Position numbers and translations under genes: made by a program. From Allobosea sp. BK604 (GTDB lineage: Bacteria; Pseudomonadota; Alphaproteobacteria; Rhizobiales; Beijerinckiaceae): DNA of 64,000 nt. The stretch's first letter is position 1, and every line of letters begins with the position of its first letter. The stretch covers positions 372,001 to 436,000 of the forward strand of contig NZ_SLZF01000006.1 of the NCBI RefSeq assembly GCF_004341515.1, in the 5' to 3' direction. Below, piece after piece: positions 57,537-64,000 of the stretch. The notes under the pieces were generated by a model. That model had not been told where the DNA came from. It was given only the letters and a program-made list of their open reading frames with translations, and ran no database searches.

Positions 57537-58849
57537 ATCGCGCCTTCGGGCTTCCCCGCGCGTTCGCCCGCGACATAGGTCGCAACCACGTTCCGCTCGT
57601 CGCCCAGGGTGACGAGCACGAAAAGCTCCTCCGCCAGGTCGCGCGTCGTCTCCAGCCGGTGCGCCATCACCCGTGTCGCGGCAGGATCGAGCACCACGAC
57701 ATCGGCCTCGGTGCCCGGCTCAAGCGTGCCGATCAGATGGTCGAGCCCGAGCGCCAGCGCATTGCCGCGCGTGATCGCATGCAACGCGGCGAAGGCCGAG
57801 AGCGGCTGCCCCTGCAAATGCAGGATCTTGTAGGCCTCGGCCATCGTCCGCAGCATCGAATAGGAGGTGCCGCCGCCGATATCGGTCGCGACGGCGACAT
57901 GCACGCCCTCGCGCTTGGCGCGGGCCCAGTCGAACAGGCCCGAGCCGAGGAAGAGGTTCGAGGTCGGGCAGAAGACCGCAACCGCGCCGGTCTCGGCGAA
58001 GGCGCGCCATTCATGCTTGGTGTTGTGGATGCAATGGCCCATCAGGCTCTTGCGGCCGAGCAGGCCGAAATCCTGGTAGATGCCGGTGTAATCGTCGGAT
58101 TTCGGGTAGAGTTCACGCGCGAAGGTGATCTCGGCCTGGTTCTCGTTGATATGGGTCTGGACGAAGCAATCCGGATGCTCGGCCGCGAGCTGGCCGGAGA
58201 GTCGCATCTGCTCCGGCGTCGAGGTCACGGCGAAGCGCGGCGTGATCGCGTAGAGCTGCCTGCCCCTGCCATGCCAACGCTCGATCAGCGCCTTGCTGTC
58301 GGCATAGCCGCTCTCGGCCGTGTCCGTCAGAGCGGCCGGGGCATGGCGGTCCATCATCACCTTGCCGGCGATCATGCGGGTGTTGCGGCGCTCGGATTCG
58401 ACGAAAAAGGCCTCGGCCGACTGGGGATGCACCGAACAATAGACCGCGGCTGTGGTCGTGCCGTTCGCGAGCAGCTCGTCGAGCAGGAAGCGGGAGAGCT
58501 TCTCGGGATGGCCCTGCTGGGCGAGTTTCTGCTCCTCGACGAAGGTGTATTTATTCAGCCACTCCATCAGCTGCGCGCCATAGGAGGCGATCACCTGCGT
58601 CTGCGGCATATGCAGATGCGCATCGATGAAGCCCGGCATGATCAGGTGCGGGCGATGATCGACGATCTCGCTGCCGGCCGGCAGGGTCGGCAGCAACTCG
58701 CTGGCCGGCCCGGTGGCCTGGATCAAGCCATCGGACAGGACCAGCAGCCCGTCCTCGAGATAGCGATGGGCCGCCTCGCCCGCCGTCTCGGGATCATCGG
58801 TGAACCAGAGCAGGCGGCCGCGAAGGGCGCGAAAGGCTTTTTTGGTCAC
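57533..58849 (-). CDS. guaD: Guanine deaminase
   Basis: Amidohydrolase-fold zinc enzyme, 438 aa, converting guanine to xanthine. Visible are PGFIDAHLHMPQ (metal H-x-H), the substrate loop HPQSAEAFF, ITPRFAVTSTPEQM, THINENQAE (metal His and catalytic Glu), GHCIHNTKHEW and ATDIGGGTSYSMLRTM (metal Asp). It is divergent from xdhABC, which oxidise its product. The stop codon lies in a 106-bp repeat, which ends the protein at GKPEGAI. Confidence 0.93.
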   Translation of the reverse strand: MTKKAFRALRGRLLWFTDDPETAGEAAHRYLEDGLLVLSDGLIQATGPASELLPTLPAGSEIVDHRPHLIMPGFIDAHLHMPQTQVIASYGAQLMEWLNKYTFVEEQKLAQQGHPEKLSRFLLDELLANGTTTAAVYCSVHPQSAEAFFVESERRNTRMIAGKVMMDRHAPAALTDTAESGYADSKALIERWHGRGRQLYAITPRFAVTSTPEQMRLSGQLAAEHPDCFVQTHINENQAEITFARELYPKSDDYTGIYQDFGLLGRKSLMGHCIHNTKHEWRAFAETGAVAVFCPTSNLFLGSGLFDWARAKREGVHVAVATDIGGGTSYSMLRTMAEAYKILHLQGQPLSAFAALHAITRGNALALGLDHLIGTLEPGTEADVVVLDPAATRVMAHRLETTRDLAEELFVLVTLGDERNVVATYVAGERAGKPEGAI

Positions 58850-58963
58850 GGGCGCAGCCTCCGGCTTAAATCACGGTCATATCTGCACTAAATCAAAGCT
58901 TCCGGCCAAGCGCCGAACATGCCTAATCTGGAGGCATGACATTGTTCCAGCGGCCAAGCCGCC

Positions 58964-60442
58964 ATGCGTGAGAGACTGCGCTTCTATTTCGGCGAGGAGC
59001 TGATCGAGATCGCCTCGTGCGATCCGACGCTGACGCTGCTCGACTGGCTGCGCCTCGAACGGCGCAGGACCGGCAGCAAGGAAGGCTGCGCCGAGGGCGA
59101 TTGCGGCGCCTGCACCGTGGTGATCGGCCGGCTCGACGGCGGCCGGCTGCGCTATGAGGCGATCAATGCGTGCATCCGCTTCCTGCTGACACTGGACGGC
59201 TGCCATCTGCTGACGGTCGAGCACCTGAAGGGCACGGATGGCAGGCTGCACCCGGTGCAGCAGGCCATGGTCGATTGCCACGGCTCGCAATGCGGCTTCT
59301 GCACGCCGGGCTTCGTGATGTCTCTCTTCGCACTCTGGCTGAACGAGGACCGGCCGAGCGTCGCTCGGATCGAGGATGCGCTCGCCGGCAATCTCTGCCG
59401 CTGCACCGGCTACGAGCCGATCATCCAGGCGGCGCAGCGCCTGTACGAGCGCGGTGACCGCGCCAATGATCGCTTCGCGCTGGCAAGTCCGGCCATGGTG
59501 AAGCGGCTCGATGCCCTGGCGGATGGCGAGACACTGGCGCTTGCGGACGGCTCGCGCCGCTTCTTCGCTCCGGCCTCGGTCGAGGCGCTGGCCGATCTGC
59601 TCAGCGTCTATCCAGAGGCCGTTCTGGTCGCGGGGGCCACCGATGTCGGGCTCTGGATCACCAAGGGCATGCAGCAGCCGGCGACGGTGATCTATCTCGG
59701 CCGGCTCGATGAGCTCAGGACCATCAGCGACCAGGGCGGCCATCTGCGCATCGGCGCGATGGTCAACCATATCGACACCCGCAAGGCGCTGGCGGAGCTC
59801 TCGCCACAGCTCGACGAGCTGATGCGCCGCTTTGGCGGCGAACAGGTGCGCAATGCCGGCACGATCGGCGGCAACATCGCCAATGGCTCGCCGATTGGCG
59901 ACCTGCCCCCGGCCCTGATCGCGCTCGGGGCGACGCTGGTGCTGCGCCACGGCGACGAAGGCCGCGAATTGCCGCTCGAAAACTTCTTCCTCGACTACCG
60001 CAAGCAGGACCGGCAGCCGGGCGAGTTCGTCGAAGCCGTGCTGGTGCCGAAGCTGCCGGAGGATGCGCTCTTCCACATCTCGAAGATCTCGAAGCGCTTC
60101 GACGAGGATATCTCGGCCGTCTGCGGCGCCTTCCTGCTGCGCTGGGACGCAGGCGGCATCATCACCGAAGCCCGCCTCGCCTATGGCGGCATGGCCGGCA
60201 TCCCCAAGCGTGCCGCGGCTGCGGAGGCGGCGCTGCTCGGACAGGAGTGGAACGGGACCAGCGTCGCAGCCGCGATCGCCGCGCTGCCACAGGATTTCAC
60301 GCCGCTGACCGATATGCGCGCCTCGGCCGGCTACCGGCTCAAGGTCGCCGGCAACCTGCTGCGGCGCTTCCTGATCGAGACCTCCGAGCCGGAGACCGAG
60401 ACCCGCGTCGCCGGGCTGCTCGCGGAGGCCGCCCATGGCTGA
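58964..60442 (+). CDS. xdhA: Xanthine dehydrogenase small subunit (FeS/FAD)
   Basis: A 492-aa subunit. The N-terminal [2Fe-2S] domain has GCAEGDCGACTVV and the second cluster domain has CGFCTPGFVMS...NLCRCTGYEPI. The CO-dehydrogenase-flavoprotein-like FAD domain (about 180-350) includes VLVAGATDVGLWITKG and NAGTIGGNIANGSPIGD, followed by the C-terminal accessory domain. The ATG lacks a strong Shine-Dalgarno, so leader-dependent regulation is possible. It overlaps xdhB by 8 nt. Confidence 0.95.
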   Translation: MRERLRFYFGEELIEIASCDPTLTLLDWLRLERRRTGSKEGCAEGDCGACTVVIGRLDGGRLRYEAINACIRFLLTLDGCHLLTVEHLKGTDGRLHPVQQAMVDCHGSQCGFCTPGFVMSLFALWLNEDRPSVARIEDALAGNLCRCTGYEPIIQAAQRLYERGDRANDRFALASPAMVKRLDALADGETLALADGSRRFFAPASVEALADLLSVYPEAVLVAGATDVGLWITKGMQQPATVIYLGRLDELRTISDQGGHLRIGAMVNHIDTRKALAELSPQLDELMRRFGGEQVRNAGTIGGNIANGSPIGDLPPALIALGATLVLRHGDEGRELPLENFFLDYRKQDRQPGEFVEAVLVPKLPEDALFHISKISKRFDEDISAVCGAFLLRWDAGGIITEARLAYGGMAGIPKRAAAAEAALLGQEWNGTSVAAAIAALPQDFTPLTDMRASAGYRLKVAGNLLRRFLIETSEPETETRVAGLLAEAAHG

Positions 60443-62786
60443 CGCGCGCAAACGGCTCGATGCGGCGACGGTCGCGCAGCGCGGCCCGGTCGGCAGCGCC
60501 AGCCCGCATGACTCAGCCGCCAAGCAGGTGGCGGGCGAAGCCGTCTATATCGACGACATCGCCGCGCCGGTCGGCCTCGCCCATGCCTATCTGGGCTTGA
60601 GCCAGATCGCGCATGGCAAGCTGGTTTCGCTCGATCTTTCCGCGGTTCGCAGCGCTCCCGGCGTATTCACGGTGCTGACGGCCGCGGATATTCCGGGTGT
60701 CAACGACATCTCCTCGACCCATCGCCATGATGAGCCGGTCTTCGCGACCGATACGATCCTGCATCATGGCCAGCCGCTCTTCGCCGTCATCGCAGAGACG
60801 CGCGACCAGGCGCGCCGCGCCGCGGCGCTCGCCAAGGCGGTCTACGAGGAGGCGCCGCCCCATCTCGACGTCGCCGCCGCGCGTGCCGCCGGCTCCGACC
60901 TCGTCACCGATCCGCTGAAGCTCGAACGCGGCGATGTCGCCGGCGCGCTCGCGGCAAGCCCGCGCCGGCTGAAGGCCTCGATGGCGATCGGCGGACAGGA
61001 TCATTTCTACCTTGAAGGCCAGATCGCGCTCGCCATCCCCGGCGAGGACGAGGATGTGCTGGTGCAGTCCTCGACCCAGCACCCGAGCGAGGTGCAGCAC
61101 ATGGTCGCCGCCGTGCTCGGCATCGGCTCGCATGCGGTGACGATCGAGGTCCGGCGCATGGGCGGCGGCTTCGGCGGCAAGGAGACCCAGGCCAACCTCT
61201 TCGCCTGCGTCGCCGCGCTGGCCGCGCGCAAGCTATACCGGCCGGTAAAGCTGCGGCCGGACCGCGACGACGACATGGTGATCACCGGCAAGCGCCATGA
61301 TTTCGTCTGCGATTACGAGATCGGCTTCGACGACGAGGGCCATATCCTCGCCGTCGATGCGGTCTATGCGGCGCGCTGCGGCTGGAATGCCGACCTCTCC
61401 GGCCCGGTCACCGATCGCGCCCTGTTCCACATGGACAATTGCTACTTTTACCCGGCGGTAAGAGGCCGTTCGGAGCCCTTGCGCACGCATACCGTCTCGA
61501 ACACGGCCTTCCGCGGCTTCGGCGGGCCGCAGGGCATGGTCGGGGCCGAGCGCTTCATCGAGGAGGTCGCCTATGCGACCGGGCTCGATCCGCTCGAGGT
61601 ACGCAAGCGCAACCTCTATGGCGGCGCCGGACGGGACATCACGCCCTACCACCAGCAGGTCGAGGACAATATCGCCGGCCATGTCATCGCCGAGCTGGAG
61701 CGAGGCTGCGACTACCGCGCCCGCCAGGCGGCGATCCGCGCGGCCAACCGCACGAGCAAGGTGATCAAGCGCGGCATCGCGCTGACGCCGGTCAAGTTCG
61801 GCATCTCCTTCACCGCGACCTGGTTCAACCAGGCCGGGGCGCTCGTCCATGTCTATACCGACGGGACGGTGGCGCTGAACCATGGCGGCACCGAGATGGG
61901 CCAGGGGCTCTATATCAAGGTGGCGCAGGTCGTGGCGCAGGCCTTTGGCATCGGGCTCGACCGGGTCAAGATCACCGCGACCACGACCGGCAAGGTGCCG
62001 AACACCTCGGCCACCGCCGCCTCCTCAGGCTCCGATCTCAACGGCATGGCGGCGCTCGACGCCTGCGAGACAATCAAGAAAAGGCTCGTCGCCTTCGCCA
62101 CCGGGCACTGGCAGGTTCCACCCGAGGCGGTCACCTTCCTGCCCGGCTGCGTCCGGATCGGAACGCAGGAGCTGAGCTTCGCCGAGCTGGTGGCGGCCGC
62201 CTATATGGCCCGCGTCCAGCTCTCGGCGACCGGCTTCTACGCGACGCCGAAGATCCATTGGGACCGCAAGGCCGGGCGCGGCCATCCCTTCTATTATTTC
62301 GCCTATGGGGCGGCCGCCACCGAGGTCGCGATCGACACGCTTACCGGCGAGTATAGGGTCGAGCGCGTCGACATCCTGCATGATTGCGGCACGTCGCTGA
62401 ACCCGGCGATCGACAAGGGCCAGATCGAGGGCGGCTTCATCCAGGGCATGGGCTGGCTCACCACCGAGGAGCTGGTCTGGGACGAGAAGGGCCGGCTGCG
62501 CACCCATGCGCCCTCGACCTACAAGATCCCGGTCGCCTCGGACCGGCCGCGCATCTTCAATGTCGCGCTGCTGGACAACGCGCCGAACCGCGAGCCGACG
62601 ATCCACCGCTCCAAGGCGGTCGGCGAGCCGCCGCTGATGCTGGCGATCAGCGTGCTGCACGCACTCTCCGACGCCGTGGCGAGCGTCGGGGATTATCGCA
62701 TCTGTCCGAGGCTCGATGCGCCGGCGACGCCGGAGCGGGTGCTCGATGCGGTCGACCGGGTGCGCGCGGAGGCGGGAGGGCCATGA
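60435..62786 (+). CDS. xdhB: Xanthine dehydrogenase molybdopterin-binding subunit
   Basis: A 783-aa catalytic subunit binding the molybdenum cofactor. Motifs are the Moco-binding GGGFGGKETQANLFAC, AFRGFGGPQGMVGAERFIEE, the active-site-near GGTEMGQGLYIKVAQV and the segment FIQGMGWLTTEELVWDE near the catalytic Glu. It oxidises hypoxanthine and xanthine to urate with XdhA passing electrons to NAD. It overlaps xdhA by 8 nt and xdhC by 4 nt. Confidence 0.96.
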   Translation: MADARKRLDAATVAQRGPVGSASPHDSAAKQVAGEAVYIDDIAAPVGLAHAYLGLSQIAHGKLVSLDLSAVRSAPGVFTVLTAADIPGVNDISSTHRHDEPVFATDTILHHGQPLFAVIAETRDQARRAAALAKAVYEEAPPHLDVAAARAAGSDLVTDPLKLERGDVAGALAASPRRLKASMAIGGQDHFYLEGQIALAIPGEDEDVLVQSSTQHPSEVQHMVAAVLGIGSHAVTIEVRRMGGGFGGKETQANLFACVAALAARKLYRPVKLRPDRDDDMVITGKRHDFVCDYEIGFDDEGHILAVDAVYAARCGWNADLSGPVTDRALFHMDNCYFYPAVRGRSEPLRTHTVSNTAFRGFGGPQGMVGAERFIEEVAYATGLDPLEVRKRNLYGGAGRDITPYHQQVEDNIAGHVIAELERGCDYRARQAAIRAANRTSKVIKRGIALTPVKFGISFTATWFNQAGALVHVYTDGTVALNHGGTEMGQGLYIKVAQVVAQAFGIGLDRVKITATTTGKVPNTSATAASSGSDLNGMAALDACETIKKRLVAFATGHWQVPPEAVTFLPGCVRIGTQELSFAELVAAAYMARVQLSATGFYATPKIHWDRKAGRGHPFYYFAYGAAATEVAIDTLTGEYRVERVDILHDCGTSLNPAIDKGQIEGGFIQGMGWLTTEELVWDEKGRLRTHAPSTYKIPVASDRPRIFNVALLDNAPNREPTIHRSKAVGEPPLMLAISVLHALSDAVASVGDYRICPRLDAPATPERVLDAVDRVRAEAGGP

Positions 62787-63630
62787 TCGCCCTCTCCGCC
62801 ATACTCGATGCCCAGCTCGCCGAGGGCGCGATCCTCGTGCGCATCGAGACGGCCGAGGGCTCGACCCCGCGCGAGGCCGGTGCCGTCATGATCGTCACGA
62901 CTGAGCGCAGCACGGGCACGATCGGCGGCGGGCAGCTCGAATTCCATTGCATCGACATCGCCCGCACCATGCTGGCGGGCGGCGAGCTGTCGCGCCGGCT
63001 CGACATTCCGCTCGGCCCGCAAATGGGCCAATGCTGCGGCGGCCGGGTGAGCGTGACCCTGGAGCGTGGCAGCCCGGCGCATGTCGACATGCTGGCGACG
63101 GAGGAGGCCGCGAGGCGCGCGCGCCGTCCGGCCATCCTGATCTTCGGCGCCGGGCATACCGGCCGCGTGCTGGCGCGCACCCTGGCGCCCCTGCCCTTCG
63201 CGGTGACCTTGATCGACGACCGCGACGACCAGGTCGGCGAGATGCCGGCGGAGATCGCTCGGCTGCGCCTCGATGATCCCGAGCAGGCCATTGCTACCGC
63301 CCCGGCCGGCGCAGCCTTCATCGTGCTCACCCATAGCCACGCGCTCGACTACCGGCTGACCGAGGCGGCGCTGCTGCGTGGCGATGCCGCCTATGTCGGC
63401 ATGATCGGCTCGGCGACCAAGCGCGCCCGCTTCGCATCGAGCTTCCGGCGACGGCACCCGGCCAGCCCCGCGCTGGCCGATCTCACCTGCCCGATCGGCG
63501 GCGATGATGTGGACGACAAGCGGCCGGAGGTGATCGCGGCCTTGACGACGGCCGAGCTGGTGCGCTGCTTGCTTGCGCATAAGCGGGCGTCCGAACGGGT
63601 CCGAAGGCGATCAGGGGAGAAGGGCTGGAG

Positions 63631-63634
<4 letters not shown>
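62783..63634 (+). CDS. xdhC: Xanthine dehydrogenase accessory (Moco-insertion) protein
   Basis: A 283-aa cofactor chaperone that binds and sulfurates the molybdenum cofactor before insertion into XdhB. N-terminal EGSTPREAGAVMIV, TIGGGQLEFHCI and the conserved Cys pair in MGQCCGGRVSV are visible, with a C-terminal Rossmann domain (ILIFGAGHTGRVLARTLAPL) and YVGMIGSATKRARF. The tail is longer and Arg-rich (SERVRRRSGEKGWR). Overlaps xdhB and the following ABC gene by 4 nt each. Confidence 0.94.

Positions 63635-64000
<366 letters not shown>

Overview
The window is one continuous stretch of high-GC DNA densely packed with short, often 4-nt-overlapping (ATGA) genes. It most resembles a free-living Hyphomicrobiales (Rhizobiales) alphaproteobacterium, perhaps close to Bosea. 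Pointers are a FeuP/FeuQ-type two-component pair, a Rhizobium etli-type asparaginase, a malic enzyme fused to a phosphotransacetylase-like domain, a Tat-exported right-handed-repeat protein, many ABC importers, and rhizobial-style intergenic palindromes. The genus is inference; no rRNA or tRNA gene is present.

Layout. 1-1981 (minus): FeuQ/FeuP-like sensor kinase (cut by the window edge) and regulator plus a small PepSY-like secreted protein. 2412-4112: two tandem secreted trypsin-fold proteases. 4495-6455 (minus): LOG-family nucleotide hydrolase and M20 peptidase. 6595-7193 (minus): RelB/DinJ-type antitoxin with a nonsense-interrupted ParE/RelE toxin. 7252-9354: HerA-like ATPase divergent from a small Gly/Met-rich protein. 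9480-10226 (minus): DUF695-RraB fusion. 10469-13085: lipid module (acyltransferase, CDP-diacylglycerol synthase, small membrane protein, CDP-alcohol phosphotransferase) resembling E. coli ynbAB. 13145-22778: catabolic island with oligopeptide-type permeases and binding protein, two DAO-type FAD oxidases, a 2Fe-2S/FAD pair, an MmgE/PrpD protein and a LysR regulator. 23383-28371: methylmalonyl-CoA mutase small and large subunits with thiD between them. 28866-32855 (minus): potFGHI-like polyamine importer.

32993-38537: DUF3750 and DUF1772 proteins, a PLP gamma-synthase/lyase with a divergent Lrp regulator, and two lipoprotein alpha/beta hydrolases. 38748-41979: meaB, pcp and a Tat-exported repeat protein. 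42193-49475: ParB-like protein, SulP transporter, asparaginase, alpha/beta hydrolase, stand-alone RAM domain, malic enzyme. 49581-56190: secreted hydrolase and a complete oligopeptide importer with a fused double ATPase. 56448-57305: D-amino-acid aminotransferase. 57533-64000: purine catabolism (guaD divergent from xdhABC) running into the first gene of a nucleoside-type ABC importer.

The genes mainly serve uptake and oxidation of nitrogenous substrates (peptides, polyamines, purines, amino acids and probably a secondary amine), with mutAB/meaB handling propionyl-CoA carbon. The strongest unexplained structure is a family of seven 106-bp palindromic elements bounded by CTAG. Two copies are identical and inverted 13.5 kb apart, and five copies supply the TAG stop codon of an adjoining gene. 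Other leads are the unusual catalytic motif in the lipid module, the ATPase-less amine-oxidase/permease island with a symmetrical operator, and twin proteases whose signal-peptide cleavage would directly create the active N-terminus.
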